NCBI RefSeq assembly: GCF_021325795.1
Contig: NZ_JAHPZX010000010.1
Coordinates: forward strand, 1-64,000
DNA: 64,000 bases
Reading direction: 5' to 3'
From: Bordetella sp. LUAb4
GTDB lineage: Bacteria > Pseudomonadota > Gammaproteobacteria > Burkholderiales > Burkholderiaceae_B
Shown here: positions 19,167-29,232 of the stretch, piece after piece
How the letters are laid out: every line of letters begins with the position of its first letter
How positions within the stretch are numbered: position 1 is the first letter of the stretch
Translations under genes and position numbers: made by a program
The notes under the pieces: generated by a model
The model's input: the letters and a program-made list of their open reading frames with translations, nothing else
What the model was told of the DNA's origin: nothing
The model's database searches: none

Positions 19167-20356
19167 GCCTGTTCGCCGACCTCACCGGCAGCGTCAACGC
19201 CGTGCGACCCGGCCGCACGCGCATGCGGTCCTTCGACATGTCCCTGGTGATCGCGTCGTCGACCTTGCTGGCGCTGGGGCTGTTGATGGTGTATTCGGCG
19301 TCCATCGCGCTGGCCGATGGCCCCCGCTACGCGGCTTACGGCCAATATTATTTCGTGGTGCGCCACGCCGCCTTCGTCACGGTCGGCCTGGTGGTGGCGG
19401 CCATCACCCTGACGCTGCCGATCCGCATGTGGCAACGCCTGGCGGTGCCTTTGTTCATGTTGGCGCTGCTTCTGCTGCTGGCGGTGCTGGTGCCGGGCAT
19501 CGGCCGCGAGGTCAACGGCGCGCACCGCTGGATTCCGCTGGGTCCCTTGAACTTCCAGCCGTCCGAACTGATGAAGGTCGCGGCGCTGCTGTACGCCGCC
19601 GACTACACCGTGCGCAAGCAGGAGCACATGCAGAATTTCGTGCGCGGCTTCGTGCCCATGGCCTGCGCGCTGGGTGGCGTCGGCATGCTGCTGTTGCTCG
19701 AGCCTGACCTGGGCGCCTTCATGGTGATCGTGGCCATCGCCATCGGCATCCTGTTCCTGGGCGGCATCAACGGCAAGTTCTTCAGCAGCCTGCTGGGCGT
19801 GCTGATGGGCACCTTCCTGATGCTGATCTGGCTGTCGCCCTGGCGCCGCGCGCGCCTGTTCGCCTATATGGATCCCTGGAACCAGGACAATGCCTACGGC
19901 AGCGCCTATCAGTTGTCGCATTCGCTGATCGCGCTGGGCCGCGGCGAGTGGCTGGGCGTGGGGTTGGGCGCCAGTGTCGAGAAACTGCACTATCTGCCGG
20001 AAGCGCACACCGACTTCATCATGGCCGTGATCGGTGAAGAGCTGGGCTTTGCCGGCGTGCTCCTGGTCATCGTGCTGTTCGCCGTCATCGTGCAGCGCGC
20101 GTTTGAAATCGGCCGCCAGGCCGTTGCCATGGAACGCACGTTCGCCGGCATGCTGTCGCAAGGCGTGGGCATCTGGTTCGGCGTGCAGGCCTTCATCAAT
20201 ATGGGCGTGTGCCTGGGCTTGCTGCCCACCAAGGGGCTGACCCTGCCGTTGGTGAGCTACGGCGGCTCCGGCGTGGTGATGAACCTGATGGCCTTGGCCA
20301 TGCTGCTGCGCGTGGATTTCGAGAATCGGACGATGATGCGGGGAGGGCGCGTATGA
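19163..20356 (+). CDS. ftsW: Septal peptidoglycan polymerase FtsW (SEDS)
   Basis: A 397-residue SEDS-family inner-membrane glycosyltransferase that polymerises septal glycan with FtsI. About ten membrane helices after a polar N-terminus. Family landmarks are VYSASIA near the first helix, [11 protein letters not shown] and [14 protein letters not shown], and the late [18 protein letters not shown] and [12 protein letters not shown]. An ATGA overlap leads into murG. Confidence 0.96.
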   Translation: MSLFADLTGSVNAVRPGRTRMRSFDMSLVIASSTLLALGLLMVYSASIALADGPRYAAYGQYYFVVRHAAFVTVGLVVAAITLTLPIRMWQRLAVPLFMLALLLLLAVLVPGIGREVNGAHRWIPLGPLNFQPSELMKVAALLYAADYTVRKQEHMQNFVRGFVPMACALGGVGMLLLLEPDLGAFMVIVAIAIGILFLGGINGKFFSSLLGVLMGTFLMLIWLSPWRRARLFAYMDPWNQDNAYGSAYQLSHSLIALGRGEWLGVGLGASVEKLHYLPEAHTDFIMAVIGEELGFAGVLLVIVLFAVIVQRAFEIGRQAVAMERTFAGMLSQGVGIWFGVQAFINMGVCLGLLPTKGLTLPLVSYGGSGVVMNLMALAMLLRVDFENRTMMRGGRV

Positions 20357-21456
20357 GCACTCGCGACAGTCGCCCCAAAGCCGCCGCGCCCCGCACCGCG
20401 CTGATCATGGCGGGTGGTACCGGCGGCCACATCATGCCTGGCCTGGCCGTGGCCGATGTGCTGCGCGAACGCGGGTGGCGCGTGCTGTGGCTGGGCAATC
20501 CGGACCGCATGGAAGGCAAGCTGGTGCCGCCGCGCGGCATCGAGATGATGCCCATGCGTTTCCAGGGCTTGCGCGGCCGCGGCATCAAGGCCGTGCTGCA
20601 GTTGCCGTTCCGCCTGACCTCGGCTTTGCGCCTGGCCTTGCGCTATCTGTCCAGCCTGCGTCCCGATGTCGTGTTGGGCATGGGCGGCTATGTGGCTTTC
20701 CCGGGTGGCGTTGCCGCCGCCCTGCGGCGCGTGCCGCTGGTCGTGCATGAACAGAACGCGGTGGCCGGCACGGCCAACCGCACCCTGGCGCGCATGGCGC
20801 GACGCGTTCTGACGGGTTTCCCCGGCGTGCTGCCGCGTGGCGAAGTCATGGGGAATCCCGTGCGCCGCGAAGTGTGCGCGCTGCCCGAGCCGGCAGAGCG
20901 CTACGCCGATCGCAGCGGACCGCTGCGGCTGCTGGTGGTGGGCGGCAGCCTGGGCGCGCAAGCCTTGAACACCGTGTTGCCGCAGGCGCTGGCCCTGCTG
21001 CCCGCCGCACAGCGGCCGGCGGTGACGCATCAGGCCGGCGAACTGCACATCGACGCCTTGAAGCAGGCCTATGCGCAGGCCGGCGTGCAGGCCGATTGCC
21101 GTGCCTTCATCGACGACATGGCCGGTGCGCTGGCTTCTGCCGACGTAGTGGTGTGCCGGGCCGGCGCGATGACGGTGGCCGAAGTGGCCGCCGCCGGCGT
21201 GGCCGCCTTGTTCATCCCCTTGCCCAATGCCATCGACGATCACCAAACGGCCAACGCCCGCTATCTGAGCGACGCCGGCGCCGGCTGGACGCGTCCCCAA
21301 GCCGAACTGACGCCGCAATGGCTGGCGCAGTGGCTGGGCGAGCGCAGCCGCGCGGAACTGCGGATGGTGGCAGTGCTGGCACGCGCACGCGCGCTGCCGG
21401 CGGCCGCCCAACATATCGCCGACGCCTGCGAACAGGCAGCGAGGCGCGCAACATGA
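20353..21456 (+). CDS. murG: Lipid II synthase MurG
   Basis: A 367-residue membrane-associated GT-B glycosyltransferase that adds GlcNAc to lipid I. The N-terminal glycine-rich loop [27 protein letters not shown] and HEQNAVAG are in the acceptor domain. [12 protein letters not shown] and [15 protein letters not shown] plus [14 protein letters not shown] form the UDP-GlcNAc site. ATG 20353 is chosen because it forms the ATGA overlap with ftsW and precedes the conserved start. Confidence 0.97.
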   Translation: MSTRDSRPKAAAPRTALIMAGGTGGHIMPGLAVADVLRERGWRVLWLGNPDRMEGKLVPPRGIEMMPMRFQGLRGRGIKAVLQLPFRLTSALRLALRYLSSLRPDVVLGMGGYVAFPGGVAAALRRVPLVVHEQNAVAGTANRTLARMARRVLTGFPGVLPRGEVMGNPVRREVCALPEPAERYADRSGPLRLLVVGGSLGAQALNTVLPQALALLPAAQRPAVTHQAGELHIDALKQAYAQAGVQADCRAFIDDMAGALASADVVVCRAGAMTVAEVAAAGVAALFIPLPNAIDDHQTANARYLSDAGAGWTRPQAELTPQWLAQWLGERSRAELRMVAVLARARALPAAAQHIADACEQAARRAT

Positions 21457-22859
21457 AACACCGTATCCAGCATATTCATTTCGTCGGAGTCGGCGGCGCC
21501 GGGATGAGCGGCATCGCCGAGATCCTGCTCAACCTCGGCTATCGCATCAGCGGATCCGACCTCAGTGAGTCGACCGTCACACGGCGTCTGGCGGGTCTGG
21601 GCGTGACCATCGCCCTGGGCCATGCCGCCGCCCATATCGAAGGCGCCGACGCCATCGTCACGTCCACCGCGGTGGCGGGGGACAACCCCGAAGTCATCGC
21701 CGCGCGCGCCGCGCGTATTCCCGTGGTGCCGCGTGCCGTCATGCTGGCCGAGCTGATGCGCCTGAAGCGCGGCATCGCCATTGCCGGTACCCACGGCAAG
21801 ACCACCACCACCAGTCTGGTGACCAGCGTGCTGGCGGCCGGCGGCCTGGATCCCACCTTCGTCATCGGCGGGCGCTTGAACTCGGCCGGCGCCAATGCGC
21901 GGCTGGGGCAGGGCGACTACATCGTGGTCGAGGCGGATGAATCGGACGCGTCGTTTCTCAATTTGCTGCCCGTGATGGCGGTCGTCACCAATATCGACGC
22001 CGATCACATGGACACCTATGGCCATGATGTCGCGCGTCTGAAGAGCGCCTTCATCGAATTCACTCAGAAGCTGCCGTTCTACGGCACCGCCGTGCTGTGT
22101 GCCGACGATGCCAACGTGCGGGAGATCATTCCCTTCGTGTCGCGCCCCGTCACTACCTATGGTCTGGATGGCGATGCCCAGGTGGCCGGCCACAATGTGC
22201 GCGCCGACGGCACCCGCATGTTGTTCGACGTGACGCGGCGGGGCCGCAAGCAGGAATTGCCGCCGCTGTCGGTGGCCCTGAATCTGCCGGGCCTGCACAA
22301 TGTGCGCAACGCGCTGGCCGCGATTGCCGTCGCCACCGAATTGGGCGTGGCCGACGAGGCCATCCGCGGCGCGCTGGAATCCTTCCACGGCGTCGGCCGT
22401 CGCTTCACGCAGGTCGGCGACTTCCCGGTGCCGGCCGCGCATGGCGGCGGGTCCTTCACCGTCATCGACGACTACGGCCATCATCCGGTCGAGATGGCGG
22501 CCACGCTGGCCGCGGCGCGTGGCGCCTGGCCCCGGCGCCGTATCGTGCTGGCCTTCCAGCCGCACCGCTATACCCGGACCCGCGACTGCTTCGAGGATTT
22601 CGTGCGCGTGCTGGGCACCGCCGACGCCGTGTTGTTGACCGAAGTCTATGCCGCCGGCGAGGCACCCCTGGTGGCCGCCGATGGCCGCGCCCTGGCGCGC
22701 GCGCTGCGCGTGGCCGGCAAGGTGGAGCCCGTGTTCATCGAGGACGTGGCCGAGTTGCCCGCCGCGGCCATCGATTTCGTGCGCGATGGCGACGTCGTCA
22801 TTGTCATGGGCGCCGGCTCCATCAGCCGCGTGCCCACGCAAATTGGAGAATTGGCATGA
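21453..22859 (+). CDS. murC: UDP-MurNAc:L-alanine ligase MurC
   Basis: A 468-residue first amino-acid ligase of peptidoglycan precursor synthesis. It opens with [17 protein letters not shown] (UDP-binding loop), the P-loop is AGTHGKTTT from residue 111, then [10 protein letters not shown] and [11 protein letters not shown], and the C-terminal [13 protein letters not shown] overlaps with murG and ddl on either side make the reading frame and both ends certain. Confidence 0.97.
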   Translation: MKHRIQHIHFVGVGGAGMSGIAEILLNLGYRISGSDLSESTVTRRLAGLGVTIALGHAAAHIEGADAIVTSTAVAGDNPEVIAARAARIPVVPRAVMLAELMRLKRGIAIAGTHGKTTTTSLVTSVLAAGGLDPTFVIGGRLNSAGANARLGQGDYIVVEADESDASFLNLLPVMAVVTNIDADHMDTYGHDVARLKSAFIEFTQKLPFYGTAVLCADDANVREIIPFVSRPVTTYGLDGDAQVAGHNVRADGTRMLFDVTRRGRKQELPPLSVALNLPGLHNVRNALAAIAVATELGVADEAIRGALESFHGVGRRFTQVGDFPVPAAHGGGSFTVIDDYGHHPVEMAATLAAARGAWPRRRIVLAFQPHRYTRTRDCFEDFVRVLGTADAVLLTEVYAAGEAPLVAADGRALARALRVAGKVEPVFIEDVAELPAAAIDFVRDGDVVIVMGAGSISRVPTQIGELA

Positions 22860-23815
22860 CCATTGCCCCCCAACAATTCGGCAAGGTCGGCGTGTTGTAC
22901 GGCGGCCGTTCGGCCGAACGTGAAGTGTCCATCATGTCCGGCACCGGTGTGCACGAGGCGCTGGTGAGCGCCGGCGTCGACGCCCATCTGTTCGATACCG
23001 GCCGGCAGACTTTCGCCGACCTGGAACGGGCCGGTTTCGACCGCGTCTTCATCACGCTGCACGGCCGCTATGGTGAAGACGGCACCATCCAGGGTGCGCT
23101 GGAGCTGCTGGGCATCCCCTACACCGGGAGTGGCGCGGCCGCCTCGGCGCTGGCCATGGACAAGGTGATGACCAAGCGCGTGTGGCTGCAGCATGGCCTG
23201 CCCACGCCAGCCTTCGAAGTGCTGGGTGAAGACACCGAGCTGCGCCTGGTACCCGACCGCCTGGGTCTGCCCCTGATGATCAAGCCGCCGCATGAAGGTT
23301 CGACGGTCGGCATCACCAAGGTGCGTGGCTACTCCGACATGAAGGAAAGCTATGAACTGGCGGCGCGTTTCGATGCCGAGGTGCTGGCCGAGCAGTTCGT
23401 CACTGGCCGTGAGCTGACGGTAGCCCTGTTGGGCACCGGCCGCGGCGCGCGTGCGCTGCCGGTGATCGAGATCGTCGCGCCCGACGGCAACTACGATTAC
23501 GAACACAAGTATTTCTCCGACGATACGCAGTACTTCTGCCCGGCCGACCTGCCGCAGGAGCTGGCCAGCGAAGTGCGGCGCGTCAGCGTGGCCGCGTATC
23601 GGGCCCTGGGCTGCGAGGGCTGGGGCCGTGCCGATCTGATGCTGGACAAGGAAAACCGTCCCTGGCTGATCGAGATGAATACCTCGCCGGGCATGACCAG
23701 CCACTCCCTGGTGCCGAAAGCGGCCCAGGCCGCCGGCATGAGCTATCCCGAACTGTGTGTTTCCATTCTTTCCGAGGCCGCGCTCAAAGTGCGCGCTCCG
23801 GCTCGTAACGTTTGA
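22856..23815 (+). CDS. ddl: D-alanine:D-alanine ligase
   Basis: A 319-residue ATP-grasp enzyme making the D-Ala-D-Ala dipeptide used by MurF, here encoded in the same operon. Motifs: [47 protein letters not shown], and the metal/ATP end [27 protein letters not shown] (residues about 262-288). Length fits the DdlB type. It overlaps murC by 4 bases. Confidence 0.97.
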   Translation: MTIAPQQFGKVGVLYGGRSAEREVSIMSGTGVHEALVSAGVDAHLFDTGRQTFADLERAGFDRVFITLHGRYGEDGTIQGALELLGIPYTGSGAAASALAMDKVMTKRVWLQHGLPTPAFEVLGEDTELRLVPDRLGLPLMIKPPHEGSTVGITKVRGYSDMKESYELAARFDAEVLAEQFVTGRELTVALLGTGRGARALPVIEIVAPDGNYDYEHKYFSDDTQYFCPADLPQELASEVRRVSVAAYRALGCEGWGRADLMLDKENRPWLIEMNTSPGMTSHSLVPKAAQAAGMSYPELCVSILSEAALKVRAPARNV

Positions 23816-23827
23816 CCTGGAAGATCC

Positions 23828-24646
23828 GTGTGGAACGACGCTCGCACCACCAACCTCATCGCGAACACGCTGGCCGTGTTCGCGGTGCTGGCCATGCTGG
23901 CCGGTGGGGTTGTGTGGCTGGCCAAGCGGCCGTATTTCAATCTGGCCGTCATCGAACTGGAGTCCATGCCAGAGGCTCAGTTGCACTATGTGTCACCCGC
24001 CAGCGTGCGGGCCACGATAGCCGGCGAGATGGTGGGCAACTTTTTCACGGTCAACCTGGACAGTGCACGCGAGCTGTTCGAGTCGGTGCCCTGGGTGCGG
24101 CATGCGACCGTGCGCCGGATCTGGCCCAACACGCTGCGTGTGCGTATCGAAGAGCAGCAGCCGCTGGCGCTGTGGAACGAGAACCAGATGATCAACACCT
24201 GGGGCGAGTCGTTCACGGCCAACACTGGCGAGCTGGACGACGAGGATGCCTTGCCGCATTTCTCCGGGCCCGACGGCAGCGAAAGCCTGGTGGTGCAGCG
24301 CTATGCCGAATTGGCACGCTGGTTCGCGCCGCTGGACATGCATGTGCAGGAACTGGATTTGAGCGCGCGCTATGCCTGGCGCGCCAAGCTGTCCAACGGT
24401 CTGTTGCTGGATCTGGGCCGGGATCCGGGCGCGGATGCGCCGGATCCCAACGGGCCGCCGGGTGCATTGCCCTTCGCGGCGCGCATCCAGCGTTTTGTGC
24501 AGGCCTGGCCAGCCTTGATGTCGAAACTGGAGGGCCGTGCGGTATTGCAAGCCGATCTGCGTTATCCCAATGGCTTTGCCTTGGCGCTGGCGCCGCTGCC
24601 CGAACCCGAAAAATCGAAGTCGAAACCCACCCCGAAGAAGCGTTGA
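23828..24646 (+). CDS. ftsQ: Cell division protein FtsQ
   Basis: A 272-residue bitopic membrane protein at the core of the FtsQLB complex. A short cytoplasmic start, one membrane helix (about residues 14-36), a POTRA domain (FNLAVIELES to about residue 110, including VNLDSARELFESVPWVRHATVRR) and the FtsQ beta domain follow. The C-terminal tail is Lys/Pro-rich. The start is GTG 23828, 12 bases after ddl; the ribosome site is weak (GGAAGA), so translation may depend on coupling. Confidence 0.94.
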   Translation: MWNDARTTNLIANTLAVFAVLAMLAGGVVWLAKRPYFNLAVIELESMPEAQLHYVSPASVRATIAGEMVGNFFTVNLDSARELFESVPWVRHATVRRIWPNTLRVRIEEQQPLALWNENQMINTWGESFTANTGELDDEDALPHFSGPDGSESLVVQRYAELARWFAPLDMHVQELDLSARYAWRAKLSNGLLLDLGRDPGADAPDPNGPPGALPFAARIQRFVQAWPALMSKLEGRAVLQADLRYPNGFALALAPLPEPEKSKSKPTPKKR

Positions 24647-24650
24647 CAAC

Positions 24651-25877
24651 ATGACCCGTGACATCAAGGACCTAATCGTCGCCCTCGATATCGGCACCAG
24701 CAAGGTGGTGGCCGTGGTCGCCGAGATCCTGCCGGAGAACCGCTTCGAGGTGCTGGGCCTGGGCCAGCACGAATCGCGTGGAATGCGCAAAGGCGTGGTG
24801 GTGAACATCGAAACCACCGTCAACTCCATCCAGCGCGCGCTGGAGGAAGCGGAGCTGATGGCGGACTGCAAGATCCGCGACGTCTACACCGGCATCGCCG
24901 GCAGCCACATACGCAGCTTCAACTCCAGCGGCATGGTGGCGGTCAAGGACAAGGAAGTGACGTCCACCGACGTGGCCCGCGTGATCGAAACGGCCAAGGC
25001 GGTGAACATTCCTACGGACCAGCAAGTGCTGCATGTGCTGACGCAGGAATTTATCGTCGACGGCCAGGAAGACATCCGCGAACCTATCGGAATGAGCGGC
25101 TTGCGCCTGGAGGTGCGGGTCCATATCGTTACGGGTGCGGTGAGCGCCGCGCAGAACATCGTCAAGTGCGTGCGCCGTTGCGGCCTGGAAGTGCAGGATC
25201 TGATTTTGCAACCGTTGGCATCCAGTCTTGCCTGCCTGACCGCGGATGAAAAAGAGCTGGGCGTGGTGCTGGTGGACATCGGTGGGGGGACGACCGATGT
25301 GGCGATATTCACGGGTGGTGCGATCCGTCACACCGCCGTGATCCCGATCGCGGGCGATCAGATCACCAACGATATCGCCGCCATGCTGCGCACGCCCACG
25401 CCGGATGCCGAGGAAATCAAGCTGCGTTACGGCGTGGCCAAGCAGGTGCTGGCCAGCCCCGAAGAAACCGTCGAGGTGCCGGGCCTGGGCGATCGTGGTC
25501 CGCGCCTGGTCAAGCGGCAAGCATTGGGTGCCGTCATCGAGCCGCGTATCGAAGAGTTGTTCACGCTGGTGCAGCAGGTGGTGCGCGACTCCGGCTACGA
25601 AGATCTGCTGGCGTCGGGTGTGGTCCTTACCGGCGGCTCCGCGCAGTTGCCCGGCATGGTGGAATTGGCCGAGGACGTGTTCCTGAAACCGGTCCGCGTG
25701 GCGGTGCCTGAATACGAAGGCAGCCTGGCCGACGTCATGCGCAATCCGCGCTTCGCGACGGTGATGGGCTTGCTGCAGGAAGCACGCATGCAGCGCGTGC
25801 GAGGCCGCAAGGTTGCCGCGCAGACGGGGAATTTCAAGAGCTTGCTGACTCGAATGAAAGAGTGGTTCATGAATTGA
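24651..25877 (+). CDS. ftsA: Cell division protein FtsA
   Basis: A 408-residue actin-like protein that tethers FtsZ to the membrane. It has the ATPase phosphate loop DLIVALDIGTSKVVAVV, the second phosphate loop LGVVLVDIGGGTTDVAIF, and GVVLTGGSAQLPGMVELAE. The C-terminus SLLTRMKEWFMN is the amphipathic membrane-targeting helix. ATG 24651 is 4 bases after ftsQ; the upstream open frame lies within ftsQ and is not used. Confidence 0.97.
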   Translation: MTRDIKDLIVALDIGTSKVVAVVAEILPENRFEVLGLGQHESRGMRKGVVVNIETTVNSIQRALEEAELMADCKIRDVYTGIAGSHIRSFNSSGMVAVKDKEVTSTDVARVIETAKAVNIPTDQQVLHVLTQEFIVDGQEDIREPIGMSGLRLEVRVHIVTGAVSAAQNIVKCVRRCGLEVQDLILQPLASSLACLTADEKELGVVLVDIGGGTTDVAIFTGGAIRHTAVIPIAGDQITNDIAAMLRTPTPDAEEIKLRYGVAKQVLASPEETVEVPGLGDRGPRLVKRQALGAVIEPRIEELFTLVQQVVRDSGYEDLLASGVVLTGGSAQLPGMVELAEDVFLKPVRVAVPEYEGSLADVMRNPRFATVMGLLQEARMQRVRGRKVAAQTGNFKSLLTRMKEWFMN

Positions 25878-26248
25878 TGGTTCTTGCTCTTGATACGCAA
25901 GAGCGAGTAAGAGGTGGTGTCTGGTGTTCAGCGTTTAATAAGAACAGCAATTAGTTGGTAAGTATTTAGTAGTTCGCATCATTTAGTAGTGGCGGCAATT
26001 GATAGTTGGTAGCAGACTGCGATGGGATTGAATTTCGCGTTTGCGCATTACGAGTTTGCGGTACCAAAGGGTAGCGGGCTGTCGCCGATACCCGGGGCAC
26101 GCCGAGATCGTTAATGGCGTGCTGACGGAGGCGCTTCAAACCCGTTGCGGGTCACAAGACCGGCATCGGCTTTGAGGCGATTCACAGAGAAAGCGGCAAC
26201 GGGGAATTTCTTGTGATTTGCGTTTAAGACTTGAGGGAGTCGTCAATC
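25878..26248 (+). other. ftsA-ftsZ intergenic region
   Basis: A 371-base gap in an otherwise tightly overlapped operon, and less GC-rich than its flanks. No gene seen. It contains the hairpin gctcttg/caagagc (25886-25904), direct repeats atttagtagt (25964 and 25981) and tagttggta (25952 and 26003), and a hairpin gcacgcc/ggcgtgc (26097-26122). It probably carries ftsZ promoter or leader signals, but I could not find a convincing -35/-10 pair. Confidence 0.6.
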
Positions 26249-27445
26249 ATGATGAACTTTGAAATGTTAGATAACAGCACCAAGGGCACCGTCATCAAGG
26301 TGGTTGGTGTTGGTGGCGCCGGCGGCAATGCCGTGGCGCATATGATCCGTAACGGCGTCAATGGCGTGGATTTCATTTGCGCGAACACTGACGCACAGGC
26401 ACTGGCGGCGACCAACGCGCCCGTGCAGATCCGCTTGGGCCGTACCGGCCTGGGTGCCGGCGCCAAGCCGGAACAGGGCCGTGCTTCGGCCGAAACCGCG
26501 CGCGAGGAAATTCGCGCCGCGCTCAACGGCGCCCACATGGTGTTCATCACCGCGGGCATGGGCGGCGGCACGGGTACGGGCGCGGGTCCGGTGGTGGCGG
26601 AAGTCGCCAAGGAGCTGGGCATCCTGACCGTCGGCGTGGTCACCAAGCCGTTCACGTTCGAAGGCAACAAGCGGCTGAAGATGGCCGAGGACGGCATCAG
26701 CGAACTGGCCAAGCACGTTCACTCGCTGATCGTGGTGCTGAACGAAAACCTGTACGACCTGATGGACGAGGACGCGACGCAGGAAGACTGCTTCAAGTCG
26801 GCCGACGACATCCTGCACAACGCTTGCGCCGGCATCGCTGAAATCATCAATGTCGAAGGCAACGTCAACGTCGACTTCGAAGACGTGAAGACGATCATGG
26901 GCGAGCAAGGCCAGGCCATGATGGGCACCGCCAGCGCCGCCGGCGCCGACCGCGCCCGCGTCGCCGCCGAACACGCCATCGCTTGCCCGCTGCTGGAAGG
27001 CATCGACCTGCATGGCGCCCGTGGCGTGCTGGTGAACATCACCGCCAGCCGTTCGCTGAAGATGCGCGAAACGCGCGAAATCATGGAAACGATCCGCGGC
27101 TACGCTTCGGACGACGCTACCGTGATCTTCGGCACCGCTTATGACGAGGCTATGGGTGAAAACCTGCGCGTGACCGTGGTCGCCACCGGCCTGGGCCGCG
27201 CGGCGAGCCGTCCGCAACTGGTCCAAAGCACGGCGGAAGTGCTGCGCACCGGCACGGATAACCTGCCGATGGGCGGTATGCAACACAACGGCGGTGCCGC
27301 TCCCCAGGGCGACTATCGCAATCTGGACATGCCGTCGGTGATGCGCAATCCGCGCAGCCAGGCGTCGGCCCAGGTGCGTGCCCTGGAAAGCTCGGGTATG
27401 GATCACTTCGATATCCCGGCATTCCTGCGCAAGCAGGCGGATTGA
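26249..27445 (+). CDS. ftsZ: Cell division GTPase FtsZ
   Basis: A 398-residue tubulin-like protein forming the Z ring. The nucleotide site has VVGVGGAGGNAV and the tubulin signature GGGTGTGAGP, and the T7 loop is in NVDFEDVKTIM. The flexible linker runs from about residue 320, and the conserved C-terminal peptide MDHFDIPAFLRKQAD binds FtsA and other partners. ATG 26249 has GGGAG (26235-26239) nine bases upstream; a second ATG follows immediately at 26252. Confidence 0.98.
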   Translation: MMNFEMLDNSTKGTVIKVVGVGGAGGNAVAHMIRNGVNGVDFICANTDAQALAATNAPVQIRLGRTGLGAGAKPEQGRASAETAREEIRAALNGAHMVFITAGMGGGTGTGAGPVVAEVAKELGILTVGVVTKPFTFEGNKRLKMAEDGISELAKHVHSLIVVLNENLYDLMDEDATQEDCFKSADDILHNACAGIAEIINVEGNVNVDFEDVKTIMGEQGQAMMGTASAAGADRARVAAEHAIACPLLEGIDLHGARGVLVNITASRSLKMRETREIMETIRGYASDDATVIFGTAYDEAMGENLRVTVVATGLGRAASRPQLVQSTAEVLRTGTDNLPMGGMQHNGGAAPQGDYRNLDMPSVMRNPRSQASAQVRALESSGMDHFDIPAFLRKQAD

Positions 27446-27479
27446 ACTTAGGTTCATCCGGCGGCTCCAACTCCCTGGT

Positions 27480-27525
27480 CTCCGGCCGCGCGCTGTCCCC
27501 GCGCGCGGCCGGAGGGGATTTCTCC
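27480..27525 (+). terminator. Strong hairpin after ftsZ
   Basis: A perfect 14-bp stem (ctccggccgcgcgc at 27480-27493 with its complement at 27501-27514) and a 7-base loop, followed by a weakly T-rich stretch. It probably ends or attenuates the dcw transcript before lpxC. Confidence 0.65.
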
Positions 27526-27564
27526 CTTGTGCGATGTAATTAGGGACGACTCGGTCGTCTTGGT

Positions 27565-27593
27565 TTGTCGCTGCATTGCAATAGGGTTACACT
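27565..27593 (+). promoter_or_regulatory. Promoter of lpxC
   Basis: TTGTCG (27565-27570), 17 bases, TACACT (27588-27593), about 65 bases before the lpxC start. It gives lpxC its own promoter behind the ftsZ hairpin. Confidence 0.7.
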
Positions 27594-27658
27594 CCTGGGA
27601 TTAAGTCAGCATCCGCGGTCATCGTGCTGGCCTATCCTCAAAAATAAGATTCAATCCC

Positions 27659-28582
27659 ATGTTCCGTCAGCGCAGCATTCAAAATCTGGTCAAAACGACC
27701 GGGGTGGGCGTCCACTCCGGCCGTCGGGTGGAACTTACCCTGCGCCCTGCCGCGCCGAACACGGGAATCGTTTTTCATCGCATCGACCTGCCCGAGGTCG
27801 TCGATCTGCCGGCGCAAGCGACCGGGGTCGGCGATACGCGCATGGCATCGGTGTTGCAGCAAGGTAATGTGCGGGTCTCCACGGTCGAGCACCTGATGTC
27901 GGCGTTGGCCGGCCTGGGTATCGACAACCTGCACGTGGACCTGACCGCCGAAGAAGTGCCCATCATGGATGGCAGCGCGGCGACTTTCGTCTATCTGCTG
28001 CGCTCGGCCGGCATCGTGGAACAGAACGCGCCCAAGCATTTCATCCGCGTGCTCAAGCCGATCGAAGTGCGCGAGGGCGAAGGACGCAATGAAAAGTGGG
28101 CGCGCCTGGAACCGCACGACGGTTTCGCGCTGGCTTTTTCGATTGACTTCCGTCATCCGGCCATCGATTCCACGGCGAATTTCGCCGAGATCGACTTCGC
28201 CACCCATTCGTACACGCGCGAAATCGCGCGTGCCCGTACTTTCGGCTTCGTCAACGAAGTCGAAACGCTGCGCTCCATGGGCCTGGCCCGGGGCGGCAGC
28301 CTGGACAACGCGATCGTCATGGACGAGTACCGCGTGTTGAATAGTGACGGCCTGCGCTACGACGACGAGTTCGTCAAGCACAAGATCCTCGACGCCATCG
28401 GCGACCTGTATCTGATCGGCAAGCCCTTGGTGGCGCGCTATGTGGCGTGCAAGTCCGGTCACTACATGAACAACCAGCTGGCGCGCGCGCTGCTGGCCCA
28501 GCAGGAAAGCTGGGAACTGGTGACGTATGAATCGCAGGCGGCCGCGCCCCAGGCGTTCCGCTACGAGTGGAAGCTGGCCTGA
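27659..28582 (+). CDS. lpxC: UDP-3-O-acyl-N-acetylglucosamine deacetylase LpxC
   Basis: A 307-residue zinc enzyme of the first committed step of lipid A synthesis. The N-terminus [21 protein letters not shown] is typical. Metal and active-site motifs are [17 protein letters not shown] (His ligand), EVPIMDGSA, and the late [17 protein letters not shown] (His and Asp ligands). Length matches the family. It is convergent with dciA. Confidence 0.97.
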   Translation: MFRQRSIQNLVKTTGVGVHSGRRVELTLRPAAPNTGIVFHRIDLPEVVDLPAQATGVGDTRMASVLQQGNVRVSTVEHLMSALAGLGIDNLHVDLTAEEVPIMDGSAATFVYLLRSAGIVEQNAPKHFIRVLKPIEVREGEGRNEKWARLEPHDGFALAFSIDFRHPAIDSTANFAEIDFATHSYTREIARARTFGFVNEVETLRSMGLARGGSLDNAIVMDEYRVLNSDGLRYDDEFVKHKILDAIGDLYLIGKPLVARYVACKSGHYMNNQLARALLAQQESWELVTYESQAAAPQAFRYEWKLA

Positions 28583-28613
28583 CGCCAGCGTCGCAAGGCG
28601 AAGGTCCCTGGGG

Positions 28614-28735
28614 TTCGGATCCGGGCTTGGACTAAGGCTCGTATTCCGGCTGGGACTCCGACTCGTATTCCGGCTCGAATCAAGGTTTGGATTCCGGCTC
28701 GGATTCGGATTCGGATTCGGATTCTGATTCGGGCT
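28614..28735. repeat. ggattc-type low-complexity repeat
   Basis: Purest at about 28698-28735 (four cggattc-like hexamers in a row), degenerate back to 28614. On the minus strand it encodes the Ser-Glu tail of the DUF721 protein. The same coding pattern (Pro-Glu-Tyr-Glu-Ser-Glu) continues beyond the present stop codon toward lpxC. Confidence 0.85.
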
Positions 28736-29207
28736 TGTGGTGCTTGAGCAGACGTGCCACTGCATCGGCCAGCTTGCCTGGCCGTAGATTTTTTTGCAGG
28801 GTGGCGAACGCTTCCAGCGCCTGGCCGTCCAATGGTGTGGCCTCGCGTGGCGGGGGCGGCGCCGGCGGAGGCATCAGGCCGGCCTGGACCTTGACGGAAA
28901 TCTCGTTGAGATGCCAACCGGCCGCCGCCAGGGCTTGCGCCACGCGGGGTGCCATCTGGCGCAATTTCGCGGCGTGCGCGGCACTTGGCACGGCCAGTTG
29001 CAACTTATCGGTTTCAAGCCGTGCCACACGGCACACTTCGCCCAGCGCTGGCGGTAGGATCTTGGCCACGGTGGCTTGTACCTGCATATGCAGGCGGGCG
29101 GTGGCCAGCATGCCGGCGGCATGATTGTCATGCCCCAGCCATCGCAAGGCGGTAGCCTGCTGGCGACCCGGCGCGGAGCGCGGACGACGGTATGGAGTCT
29201 TTTTCAT
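28680..29207 (-). CDS. dciA: DUF721/DciA-family replicative helicase-loading protein
   Basis: A 175-residue protein with a DUF721 domain at about residues 20-105 (LARLHMQVQATVAKILPPALGEVCRVARLETDKLQLAV..AAHAAKLRQMAP is the core, read with gaps). DciA is the ancestral loader of DnaB helicase in bacteria lacking DnaC. The N-terminus is basic. After a proline-rich linker (PPPAPPPPRE), a helical segment and an acidic Ser-Glu repeat tail end the protein. Position near lpxC and secA matches the arrangement in pseudomonads as I recall it. Only 25 bases separate its start from the divergent M23 gene. No good ribosome site is seen. Confidence 0.85.
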   Translation of the reverse strand: MKKTPYRRPRSAPGRQQATALRWLGHDNHAAGMLATARLHMQVQATVAKILPPALGEVCRVARLETDKLQLAVPSAAHAAKLRQMAPRVAQALAAAGWHLNEISVKVQAGLMPPPAPPPPREATPLDGQALEAFATLQKNLRPGKLADAVARLLKHHKPESESESESESEPESKP

Positions 29208-29232
29208 GCCGGACTAGAAAGGATAGCGAGCT

